From positions 49,453 through 113,452 of the forward strand of contig CAMLNA010000003.1 in NCBI GenBank assembly GCA_946481025.1: 64,000 bases of DNA, read 5' to 3'. A program made the translations under genes and the position numbers. The notes under the pieces were generated by a model, which was not told where the DNA came from, ran no database searches, and saw only the letters and a list, made by a program, of their open reading frames with translations. Position 1 is the stretch's first letter, and each line of letters begins with the position of its first letter. This DNA is from an uncultured Rivibacter sp. (GTDB lineage Bacteria; Pseudomonadota; Gammaproteobacteria; Burkholderiales; Burkholderiaceae). Positions 1-7,942 of this stretch are shown one piece after another.

Positions 1-188
1 AGTTCATCGATGAAGTAGCGGGCCCACGGCGTCTCGAAGTTCTTCGGGTGGTGCATCGCGAAGTACGCGGTGTTCCAGCCCAGCGATTCCATCAGCGCGG
101 CATGTTCGAGGTACACCACGTCCGAGCCGCCGCGGCGGTAGTGGTAGGTGTTGACGTTGAGCAAGCGGGGGACGTTCAGGCGTTTCAT
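1..188 (-). CDS. Glycosyltransferase, N-terminal part only (cut by window edge)
   Basis: This is the first 62 codons of a protein that continues past position 1. It starts at the ATG at 188, behind a GGCGGGG-like Shine-Dalgarno. The visible part contains NTYHYRRGGSDVVYLEHAAL and nearly repeats the start of the GT4 glycosyltransferase at 284-1531 (same YHYRRGGSDVVYL block, then HPKNxETPW and YFI[DE]E). I infer a retaining GT4-type glycosyltransferase acting in the cytoplasm on the repeat unit, and a tandem duplicate of its neighbour. It is the last gene of the exopolysaccharide operon visible here. The catalytic half cannot be judged. Confidence 0.75.
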   Translation of the reverse strand, partial: MKRLNVPRLLNVNTYHYRRGGSDVVYLEHAALMESLGWNTAYFAMHHPKNFETPWARYFIDE

Positions 189-283
189 CGCGACCCCGCC
201 TGCCGGTCGCTACCGCAAGCGGGCCTCCTGCACGGGCGGTGGGCGGGGCGACCTGCCGGCCCGTTGTAGCGGCAGGTGCATCT

Positions 284-1531
284 TCACGACACCACCCGCA
301 CGCCCAGCGAGGCATAGAGGTTGAGCATCGCGTCCACATAGCCCGCGCGGTGGAAGCGTTGTTCCACGTGCCGCCGCGCGGCGCGGCCCATCTCGATGAG
401 GTGCGAGTCGGAGGCCGCCATCGCGGTCTGCAAGCATTGCGCCAGATCAGGCACCGAACCGCTCTTGAAGATCCATCCTGTTTCACCTTCAACAACCAGT
501 TCCGGAATGCCACCGATTCGCGCACCAATGACCGGCTTTCCGAGGGCCATGCTTTCCAGAACGCTCATGGGTGCGTTCTCGTACATCTCGGTCGGCAGCA
601 CGACCACGCGTGCACGGCGCACTGCTTCATGCAGTGCCTGGCCGCTCTGGTAGCCCAGGAACTCGGCCTTGCCCCCAAGCGATGCATTGAGTGCCTTGAA
701 ATCGGCCTCGTGTGCACCGGTGCCGAGCAGCTTGAGCGGCACGCGGGCCTCGTGAGCGGCGCGCAGCAGGGTCGCCACGCCCTTTTCGTTGACGAGGCGA
801 CCGAGATAGAGGACGTGGTCGCCCGGCTCGTAGCGCGGCATGAAACGGGGCGCGTCCACGTAGTTGGGGATGTAGACGAACCGGTCGCGCGGCCAGCCCC
901 ACTCGATGAACTTGTCGCGCAGGAACTGGCTGGGCACCACCACCTTGTCGAGGTGGCGCTGGTAGCTGTCGAGCCACCGGTGGACGCCGGCCTCGACGGC
1001 GACGATGGCGCTGGCGGCCAGCGACTCCCGCACGCAGCGATGCTTCACCACGTTGAGCAGGGAGCCGTCGCGGCAGCGCTCGCACACGCCGGTGCGGTTG
1101 AGCATCTTGGCCGACGGGCAGATCATCTTGGTGTCGTGCGCCGTCATCACGATGGGCACGCCGGCCTGCTTGAGCGTCGACAGGATGGACGGCGAATGGT
1201 GGTGGTAGATGCAGTGCAGGTGCGCGAGGTCGACGCGGTGGTCGGCCAGCAGGGAACGCAGCTTGCGCTGGGCTTCGAACGAATAGACGACCTGGGTCGC
1301 CTTGACCGCCTTCTCCAGCAGCGAGTACTCGTGGCCGAACTCGATCTCCTCGATGAAGTACTTCGACCAGGGCGTTTCGATGTTCTTCGGGTGCTGCATC
1401 GCGAAGAAGGCGCTGTGAAAGCCCAGCTCTTCCATCAGCGCCGCGTGGTCGAGGTACACCACGTCGGAGCCGCCGCGGCGGTAGTGGTAGGTGTTGATGC
1501 TCAGCAGCGTGGGCATGTGGGCTCTTTTCAT
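284..1531 (-). CDS. GT4 family glycosyltransferase of the exopolysaccharide operon
   Basis: A 415-residue protein. The N-terminal half has the GT-B acceptor domain with the YHYRRGGSDVVYL motif (residues about 13-25). A cluster of four cysteines follows around residues 130-140 (ICPSAKM then GVCERCRDG), common in this GT4 subgroup. The C-terminal donor domain shows VLYLGRLVNEKGV and the E-x7-E-like signature ENAPMSVLE of retaining GT4 enzymes, followed by GKPVIGARIGGIPE. It would add a sugar to the lipid-linked repeat unit at the inner membrane. The start at 1531 overlaps the stop of the upstream pyruvyl transferase by 4 bases, implying translational coupling. Donor and acceptor sugars cannot be deduced. 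Confidence 0.9.
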   Translation of the reverse strand: MKRAHMPTLLSINTYHYRRGGSDVVYLDHAALMEELGFHSAFFAMQHPKNIETPWSKYFIEEIEFGHEYSLLEKAVKATQVVYSFEAQRKLRSLLADHRVDLAHLHCIYHHHSPSILSTLKQAGVPIVMTAHDTKMICPSAKMLNRTGVCERCRDGSLLNVVKHRCVRESLAASAIVAVEAGVHRWLDSYQRHLDKVVVPSQFLRDKFIEWGWPRDRFVYIPNYVDAPRFMPRYEPGDHVLYLGRLVNEKGVATLLRAAHEARVPLKLLGTGAHEADFKALNASLGGKAEFLGYQSGQALHEAVRRARVVVLPTEMYENAPMSVLESMALGKPVIGARIGGIPELVVEGETGWIFKSGSVPDLAQCLQTAMAASDSHLIEMGRAARRHVEQRFHRAGYVDAMLNLYASLGVRVVS

Positions 1532-2583
1532 GCGCCGGCCCCTCCGGTGGCGGCGGCATGGACGGGCGCGCCGGCGGCTTCTCCGGCCTGGCCCTGATGA
1601 CCCTGCTGCTGCTGCGCCACGGCGCGACGCGTGCCGGCATTGAGCTCGACGAGCGGGCTGGCATGCGTCCATTGCGCGACGTAGCGGCTGTTCTTGCCGT
1701 AGCTGTTGTCGTCGACGCGGTGGGGCATGGCCAGCAGGCACGACAGGATGTGCGCGTGCAGGCGGTCGCTCTCGACCCGCTCGTACCGGGAGAACAACGC
1801 CACGGCCCGCTGCATGATCCGGTCGGCCCGCTGCTGCCACCAGCGCGCGAACCAGTTGCCGAACAGGCCCTGAGCGCCCAGCCTGCGGCCGGCCTGCGTG
1901 ACGCAGCGCTCGATCTGCCGCAGCGTGAAACGCCAGCCGGGGCCGATGAGGTCGTCCCAGTCGAAGCTGCCGCTGCCGGCCTCGCCGCCGCCGGCGGTGC
2001 TTTCGCCATCGCGGCGGCGCAAGTGCAGCACGCCCTGCCCCTGCTGCGTACGGCGCAGCGGCCACAGCTGGTGGGCCATGTCGGGCATGAGGTACACGTG
2101 TTCGGTGAGCTGCTGCGCCACCAGGCGCGAATGCTCGTCGCGCACGCAGATGTGCAGGTCCGGATGGCCGGCGCACACCGACCGGCAGCGCTCGAAGGCG
2201 GCCGGGTCCTCGAAATGCAGGCTCTGCGGCATGACGACGATGCGGCAGTCCGGGCGCCTGGCGATGAGGTGTTCGCGAAACGCCTGGAAGGGGCCGTAGA
2301 TGTCGCCGAAGTTGCCGCCTCCGTGGAACACGAGCACGTCGCCGCTGCGAGCCCAGCTGGCGTCGTAGTTGAAGTACATCGCGCTGCGCGTGGGCGTGAG
2401 TCGGTGCGTCTCGAAGAACTTCAGCGTGCCGGCCATGATGAGCAGGTCGCCCACGTTGCCGTGCATGGGCACGTCCAGGTAATGCAGGGGGCGGCCGGAC
2501 AGCAGCGGCAGCAGCGGCGCATGGGCAGCCTTGAGCCGCTCCATCAGGCGGGCATGGGCCTGGGCAGGTGTGATGTTCGACAT
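1528..2583 (-). CDS. Polysaccharide pyruvyl transferase family protein
   Basis: A 351-residue protein, full length for the family. Blocks typical of polysaccharide pyruvyl transferases are present: PMHGNVGDLLI near residue 40, HGGGNFGDIYGPFQ near residue 84, MPQSLHFEDP and CVRDEHSRLVA. Family members transfer pyruvate from phosphoenolpyruvate to a sugar as a ketal, giving the polymer negative charge. The start at 2583 is chosen because the reading upstream loses family resemblance. The gene sits 37 bases after the flippase fusion gene and overlaps the next glycosyltransferase by 4 bases. Its presence predicts an acidic, pyruvylated exopolysaccharide, but substrate is not proven. Confidence 0.87.
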   Translation of the reverse strand: MSNITPAQAHARLMERLKAAHAPLLPLLSGRPLHYLDVPMHGNVGDLLIMAGTLKFFETHRLTPTRSAMYFNYDASWARSGDVLVFHGGGNFGDIYGPFQAFREHLIARRPDCRIVVMPQSLHFEDPAAFERCRSVCAGHPDLHICVRDEHSRLVAQQLTEHVYLMPDMAHQLWPLRRTQQGQGVLHLRRRDGESTAGGGEAGSGSFDWDDLIGPGWRFTLRQIERCVTQAGRRLGAQGLFGNWFARWWQQRADRIMQRAVALFSRYERVESDRLHAHILSCLLAMPHRVDDNSYGKNSRYVAQWTHASPLVELNAGTRRAVAQQQQGHQGQAGEAAGAPVHAAATGGAGA

Positions 2584-2620
2584 GTCTTTCAGGTCGTTCG
2601 ATTCGGTGTATCGGCGAGGA

Positions 2621-5197
2621 TCAAGTGGCCGCTGCCGCCGCCTCGGCTGCGGGATTGCCTTGCGCGGGCAGCACCCGCTGCAGGAACGCCGCGCGCACGT
2701 CGTGGCCGGCTTCGAGAGGAAACTTGCGCGCGAAGTGGCGGCCCGAGGCCAGCACCCGCGGCAGGTCGGCGGCCGCCAGCGCGTCGGGTCCGGTGCCGCA
2801 GCCGTCCCAGTACAGCGCGTGGTTGCCGGGGCGCACCACCAGCGGCAGTGCGGCGGCCTGCGCACAGCTCACCAGCGTGTGCAGGTAGGCTTCGTCGGGA
2901 ATGTGGGAGCGCTCGAAGTGCCGCGTGAGCCGCGGCAGTGCATCCCGTGCGCGCAGCAGCCAGTCCACGCCGCGGCGGCTGGCGCCGAACCACTGGCTGC
3001 CGATGGCCAGGCGTTGCCCGCCCAGGCAGCGCAGCCGCTTGCGATGCCGCCAGGCGATGGCCATCAGCACCTGGTAGCCGATCCACTGGCGCACACGTGC
3101 CAGCGGGCCCTCGGCCATGCCGGCCAGCTGCAGGTTGATGTTGTTGACCTGGGCATGACCGGCACGCTGCCACGCCCACACCGTGGCGAGCCGGGCCGCG
3201 CGGCGCAGCCATCCCGGCTCGGACAGGTAGCGCCAGCCGTGGCTGAGCAGCGACTGCGGTTCGTCGAGCGGGCGCATGTCGATCATGAAGTCGGGCTGCT
3301 CGTGCCGCAGGTGGTTTTCGAATTCCGCCAGCGGGCGCACCGGCAGGCAGCTCTCGGACAGCAGCTGGAAGTGCGTGACCTCGCGGTCTTCGAGCGCGCG
3401 TTCCATCAGCCGCATCGTGGCCGCCACCAGGGACCAGTCCCCCCAGGCGGTGGGCACCGGGTCGCGCAGCACGGTCACGTTGGGTTGCAGCGGCCTCAGC
3501 ACCGGCACCTTGGAAAAGTCGTGGTGCACGAACACCGGGTGCGGCGCCACCGCGCGCGCGATCTCGTCGATGAACTGCTCGGACTGCTTCGACGACAGCA
3601 CGCCGAAGGCGATGCGCAACGGCCGCTGCTGCGTGCCGCGCGCGGGGGCCGGCGGCGCCACCGGCGGCAGGCCGCCGCCCGGGCCGGCGCGGCCCGCCAG
3701 GTCCTGCGCGAAGGCCCGCAGGCTGGGACCCAGCAGCAGCCACGCCAGCAGGGTGAACACCAGCACCACCGCGAGCGCGGCGACGGCCCAGTGCACGCCG
3801 GCCGCGCGCAGCAGCCACCCGCCGGCCACCGAGACGGCGCCGGCCACCCCAACCAGCATGCTGCCGCGCCAGTCGTGCCGGTATTCGTAGCCGCGCTTGC
3901 GCAGCCGCGACACGACCCAGTGGTTGCCGGCGATCAGGCCGCACGCGTTGGCCACCGGAAAGGCCAGCGCGCCCAGCGCCGGCAGCAGCAGCACGGCACC
4001 CAGCACCGAAGCGGCCACCAGGGCATTCGACGGGATGAGATCTTCGTAGCGCTCCACCGTCTGCACCAGCACCTCGATCTGCTGGCGCTGGGTTTCGAGC
4101 AGCAGCACCACGCACAGGCCCAGCAGCACCGCCAGCGACTCGCCGGCGTACTTGCCGCCGGAGATCACGGCCAGCGACTCGCGGCCCGCCACCGCCAGCA
4201 CCGCGAGCACGCCACCCACCAGCAGCACGTTGATGAGCACCACCTGGCTGCTGATCTCGGCAATGGCCGGGAAACTGCGCTCGCGCGCCCAGCGCGCGAC
4301 GATCACCGGCCGGATGAGGCCCACCATCAGCTGGGCGGGCAGGTAGCGCTTCAGGTATTCGTACAGCGACTGGGCGAAGCCGTAGTTCGCCACCGCGGGC
4401 GCGGCCAGCATGTGGCCGGCCACCAGGCGGTTGGTGTTGCCGCCGTACGGCAGGATCGCCAGGTGCTGCACGTAGCCCGCGGCGGCAAAGCGCACCATGG
4501 CCCGCAGCCGGCCCTGCATCCAGCGGCCGTCTGCCGTGTTGTCGGCGGTCGCTGCGGCCTTCTCGTACAGCACTTTCACCAGGCCGGCCGCCAGCACCAG
4601 CATGCAGGCCGCGTCGGCGGCGGCCTCGACGTAGATCACGTCGATGAGCGACACCTCGCCACCGCCTTGCATCAGCCATGCCATGCCGACGAGCCGCAGC
4701 AGTGCCGCGAGCGAAAAGCCGGTCTGCGAAATGCCCTGGTGCAGCGTGGACTCGAGCACCTGCGAGAAGAAGTGCCCCGTCGAGCGCAGCACCACCACCG
4801 CAAGGAAGGCGCTCACCACCGCGCCGCCGCCGGCAATGCCCACCAGTTGCGCCAGGCCCGAGGAAGCCCCGTGCAGCACCAGCGCCAGCAGCACCATGGC
4901 CACCGTGCGCATGCCGATGGCGCCCCAGACCAGCCGGCGCAGCGACAGGCGGTATTGCTTCTCGTAGAGCTCGGGCACGTAGCGCAGCAGCACGTGCCCG
5001 AGGCCCAGGCCCGACAGCGCGGTGGCCAGCTCGACCAGCGCGACCAGCACGGTGTAGTCGGCAAAGGCCTGCAGCGACAACGCGCGCACCACCAGCACCA
5101 TGGCCAGGAAGCCGCACACCGCGGACACGCCTTTGCCCAGCAGGAAGTGCACGAAACCGCGCCGCACGCGCTCGCCGGAATAGCGGCTGCTGATCAT
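2621..5197 (-). CDS. Fused polysaccharide flippase and GT14-like glycosyltransferase
   Basis: One uninterrupted 858-residue frame with two parts. Residues 1 to about 500 are a multi-helix membrane protein of the oligosaccharide flippase type (Wzx/MATE-like), starting at the ATG at 5197. Residues about 500-524 are a Gly/Pro-rich linker (PPVAPPAPARG). Residues 525-858 resemble core-2/I-branching GT14 N-acetylglucosaminyltransferases: VFVHHDFSK, QLLSESCLPVRPL, GSQWFGASRRGVDWLL and IPDEAYLHTLV. The flippase would move the lipid-linked repeat unit outward; the GT14 domain most likely adds a sugar. It overlaps the upstream glycosyltransferase by 4 bases. The unusual point is the fusion: these are normally separate proteins. 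Topology of the GT domain needs prediction. Confidence 0.85.
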   Translation of the reverse strand: MISSRYSGERVRRGFVHFLLGKGVSAVCGFLAMVLVVRALSLQAFADYTVLVALVELATALSGLGLGHVLLRYVPELYEKQYRLSLRRLVWGAIGMRTVAMVLLALVLHGASSGLAQLVGIAGGGAVVSAFLAVVVLRSTGHFFSQVLESTLHQGISQTGFSLAALLRLVGMAWLMQGGGEVSLIDVIYVEAAADAACMLVLAAGLVKVLYEKAAATADNTADGRWMQGRLRAMVRFAAAGYVQHLAILPYGGNTNRLVAGHMLAAPAVANYGFAQSLYEYLKRYLPAQLMVGLIRPVIVARWARERSFPAIAEISSQVVLINVLLVGGVLAVLAVAGRESLAVISGGKYAGESLAVLLGLCVVLLLETQRQQIEVLVQTVERYEDLIPSNALVAASVLGAVLLLPALGALAFPVANACGLIAGNHWVVSRLRKRGYEYRHDWRGSMLVGVAGAVSVAGGWLLRAAGVHWAVAALAVVLVFTLLAWLLLGPSLRAFAQDLAGRAGPGGGLPPVAPPAPARGTQQRPLRIAFGVLSSKQSEQFIDEIARAVAPHPVFVHHDFSKVPVLRPLQPNVTVLRDPVPTAWGDWSLVAATMRLMERALEDREVTHFQLLSESCLPVRPLAEFENHLRHEQPDFMIDMRPLDEPQSLLSHGWRYLSEPGWLRRAARLATVWAWQRAGHAQVNNINLQLAGMAEGPLARVRQWIGYQVLMAIAWRHRKRLRCLGGQRLAIGSQWFGASRRGVDWLLRARDALPRLTRHFERSHIPDEAYLHTLVSCAQAAALPLVVRPGNHALYWDGCGTGPDALAAADLPRVLASGRHFARKFPLEAGHDVRAAFLQRVLPAQGNPAAEAAAAAT

Positions 5198-6399
5198 GTG
5201 CGCGCTCCCACGATCTCGCGATAGCGCGCATGCACCTTGCGCGCGATGACGGTGTAGGTGCGGTGCGCGGCCACCCAGCCGGGCCCGCGCGCGGCCATGG
5301 TCTCGGCCTGCTCGGGGTAGTCGAGCAGGTTCACGATGGCGTCGGCAAAGTGCTCTGCGCCCCACAAGGTGCAGATGCCGGCGCCGCTGTCGCGGATGAT
5401 GGCCGACTGCTCGGGGTGGTCGTTGCAGACCACCGGCCGCCCCAGCGCCATGTATTCGATGAGCTTGGTGGGCGAAGTGGAGGCGAGGATCTTGGTCGGA
5501 TAGAAGGGCGACAGGCACACCGACGCGCTGGCGGCCAGGTCCCAGGCCTGCTCGATGGGCACGAAGCCGGTGAAAGTGACCGAGTCGGCCAGGCCCATGC
5601 TCCTGACCAGCGCCTCGAGCGCGAAACGCTCGTCGGGCGTGTCGCCCTCGCCCACCATCATGAGCGTCGCCTGCGGGCACCGCTGCTTCACCAGCGCGAA
5701 GGCCCGCACGATCTCGTCGAGCCGGCGCACGGCGGCCAGCGTGCCGAGGTAGACGATGCGCTGCGGCACGATGTCGTGGTGGCGCTCGCGCGTCCACTCG
5801 AGCAGGCGCGGCGGCACGCCCATCGGCACCGAGGTCATGCGCGCCAGCGGGATGCCGTAGTCGGCAAGGTCCTCGCGCATCTGCTCGCTCTGCACGAAGC
5901 AGTGGTCGGCCGCCGGCATGATCACGCGGTACAGCAGCCAGGCCGCCAGGCGACCCTTGGTGCGCAGCAGCCAGCCCTTGAAGCCCGGGGTCTGCTCGCC
6001 CATCTCGACCGCGAATTCGGGATAGGGAAACGAGCACCAGTAGACGAACTTCTTGCGGCTCACCCGGGCCACCACCAGCGCCACCAGCGACGCGAGGTAC
6101 TTGTCGCGCACCTGGATCACGTCGAACTGCCCCGCGCCCGCCCGCGCGATGCCGGCCCAGTCGGCCAGCCAGTACGACAGGCGGTTCAGTCGCCGCCCCC
6201 ACCAGGAGTTCCAGGCCGCCGGCACATGGGCCACCTGGCCGAGATAGCTGCGCCGCTCGCCGGCGCCGGCCTGCGCATCGCGCGCCATGTACCACTCGGT
6301 GTTCACGCCCAGGTCCTTGAGCGAATGCGCCACCAGTTCGGACAGGTCGACGCGATAGGCCGGGTAGCGGTCGTTGATGGAGTAGTACAGGCGGATCAT
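5194..6399 (-). CDS. GT4 family glycosyltransferase
   Basis: A 401-residue GT-B fold protein, starting MIRLYYSIND at the ATG at 6399. The N-terminal half contains a conserved stretch around FDVIQVRDKYLASLVA. The C-terminal donor domain shows IVYLGTLAAVRRLDEIV, a VGEGDTPDE segment and SPTKLIEYMALGRPVVCND, the nucleotide-sugar-binding signature of GT4 enzymes. It should add one sugar to the growing repeat unit on the cytoplasmic face. It overlaps the downstream flippase fusion gene by 4 bases and lies 16 bases after the glycoside hydrolase stop. Sugar specificity is unknown. Confidence 0.88.
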   Translation of the reverse strand: MIRLYYSINDRYPAYRVDLSELVAHSLKDLGVNTEWYMARDAQAGAGERRSYLGQVAHVPAAWNSWWGRRLNRLSYWLADWAGIARAGAGQFDVIQVRDKYLASLVALVVARVSRKKFVYWCSFPYPEFAVEMGEQTPGFKGWLLRTKGRLAAWLLYRVIMPAADHCFVQSEQMREDLADYGIPLARMTSVPMGVPPRLLEWTRERHHDIVPQRIVYLGTLAAVRRLDEIVRAFALVKQRCPQATLMMVGEGDTPDERFALEALVRSMGLADSVTFTGFVPIEQAWDLAASASVCLSPFYPTKILASTSPTKLIEYMALGRPVVCNDHPEQSAIIRDSGAGICTLWGAEHFADAIVNLLDYPEQAETMAARGPGWVAAHRTYTVIARKVHARYREIVGART

Positions 6400-6415
6400 C
6401 GGTTGTTGTTGTTCG

Positions 6416-7942
6416 TCAGGGCTCGACGATCGAGAAGACAGACCGGGCGGGCACGCACCAGCTGCTGCGCTTTCGATCGGCCGCGACGCTCGCTGCCTGC
6501 GTCTGCATCTCGACCTTGCGCGGCTGCACGGCGTCGTTGTCGATGCTGGTGTTCTCGGCGGTGATGAAGCGCAGCTGCGCACGTCCGGACGCGCGCCGCT
6601 TGGCGCCGGCCCAGTCGATGTCGAGCGCCATCGGCTGCTGTGCGCGGTTGATGCCCAGCACGCTCACCCGGCCGTCGGCACCCCGCATGGCCACCAGCCG
6701 CTGGTCGTAGCCGCCGCCGTAGCGGGCCGCCTTGGTGGGCTGGTACTCGAGCTTCACCACGTCGTCGAGGTAGGCATCGCGCAGCACCCGCATGCCCCAG
6801 TAGATGGGCGAGGCGAACAGCCTGTTGCTGCCCGTGTCGCGCCGCACCAGCTGCCAGGGGCCCTGCGTGGCGAGTGCGTGCCAGTTGGCGGCGGCCACGT
6901 TGGTCATCGGCATCAGGGCCAGCATGAAGTCGGCGGTGGAGATGGCGCCGCCCAGGCCGCTGGCCTGGTACCAGTTGTCCTGCCACTTGGCCTTGCTGCC
7001 CTTGGGCGGCTCGGCTGGCCAGCGCGCGTGTTCGGTCACATAGACCTGCGCATCCGGCCGCACCGCCTTCCAGGTGTCGCCGAAGCTGCGCACGTAGCCG
7101 ATGGCCGAGGGCACGTCGATGCCGTCGTAGTAGGGGTGGATCGCAAAACCCTGCACACGCGGCGCGAGCGCGCGGGCCAGCTCCTTGTTGAAGGCCGCCG
7201 TGTCCTCGGCCGCAAGGCCCCACGGTGCGCTGCGGCCATGCGCCACCCACACCGCATCGGGCAGCACGTCGTTCACCTCGGCGCGCGCCGCTTCGGCGCG
7301 CTCCACATATTCGGCAGCGCCGATCTTGTAGGGCTCCCAGTCGAGTTCGTTGCCGAGTTCGAGCGCCATCACGCGGCAGCCCTTGCCGCCGCCGCAGCCG
7401 AAGCCGGGCGTGCTTTTCACCACCTCGGCGAACTGCCGGCTCGGGCCCTTGAGCCCGGCGGCAGGCAGCGGCTTCTTGTAGGGCCCCATCAGGTTGAGCG
7501 TGAGGATGGCGCGGCCGTCCACCGCCTGCACGAAGCGCGCGAATTCGTCGGGCCCGAAGTCGGCCTTCGCGTAGCGCTCGTAGTCGGCATGCAGCGCGAT
7601 GCGCTTCTCGCGCGGGCCGCGGGTGGCCTCGCCCCAGTCGAACCAGTTCGACGGCGTGCCGCCGGGGTAGCGGTACAGCGCCCCCTTGAAAGGCTTGAGC
7701 AGCTCGATCAGCTCGGAGCGCACCTCGCCATCGCCTTGCAGGTAGCCCATCTGGAAGTCGCGCCACGGCACGTTGAAGCCGAACAGCTCGCGCGGCGCAT
7801 TGGCGCGCTGCACCTGGTCGGCCGTGACGGTGGCGCGCAGCTTCAGTGCGTCGGGCTGTTCGCAGGCCTGGGGCCAGGCGGCTGCGGCCCCCAGGGACAG
7901 CAGGCAGGCGGCCGCCAGGCGGCTGGATTCAATGCAACGCAT
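6416..7942 (-). CDS. Secreted glycoside hydrolase (GH39/GH51-like) in the polysaccharide operon
   Basis: A 508-residue protein with a Sec signal peptide (hydrophobic residues 8-22, cleavage probably near AAAAWPQA). The rest looks like a (beta/alpha)8 clan-A glycosidase. ALELGNELDW puts a candidate acid/base at Glu199, HPYYDG a conserved His at 269, and QVYVTEHARW a candidate nucleophile at Glu304; the spacing fits GH39, GH51 and GH79-type enzymes. Early blocks LYRYPGGTPSNWFDW agree. It would act in the periplasm, trimming or turning over the exopolysaccharide. Its start overlaps the upstream polymerase gene by 14 bases, so it belongs to the operon. The exact GH family is uncertain. Confidence 0.8.
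   Translation of the reverse strand: MRCIESSRLAAACLLSLGAAAAWPQACEQPDALKLRATVTADQVQRANAPRELFGFNVPWRDFQMGYLQGDGEVRSELIELLKPFKGALYRYPGGTPSNWFDWGEATRGPREKRIALHADYERYAKADFGPDEFARFVQAVDGRAILTLNLMGPYKKPLPAAGLKGPSRQFAEVVKSTPGFGCGGGKGCRVMALELGNELDWEPYKIGAAEYVERAEAARAEVNDVLPDAVWVAHGRSAPWGLAAEDTAAFNKELARALAPRVQGFAIHPYYDGIDVPSAIGYVRSFGDTWKAVRPDAQVYVTEHARWPAEPPKGSKAKWQDNWYQASGLGGAISTADFMLALMPMTNVAAANWHALATQGPWQLVRRDTGSNRLFASPIYWGMRVLRDAYLDDVVKLEYQPTKAARYGGGYDQRLVAMRGADGRVSVLGINRAQQPMALDIDWAGAKRRASGRAQLRFITAENTSIDNDAVQPRKVEMQTQAASVAADRKRSSWCVPARSVFSIVEP

Noticed and set aside
1558..2928. Long plus-strand open frame opposite the pyruvyl transferase
   Set aside because: Antisense shadow caused by high GC; its translation is His/Gln/Arg-rich without family resemblance.
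2621..5197. Flippase-GT14 junction as frameshift or assembly error
   Set aside because: One frame runs through with a plausible Pro-rich linker and no internal stop; an error would more likely break the frame.
2531..5224. 897-codon plus-strand open frame opposite the flippase fusion
   Set aside because: Low-complexity His/Gln/Arg translation, no family motifs; the minus strand carries clear domains.
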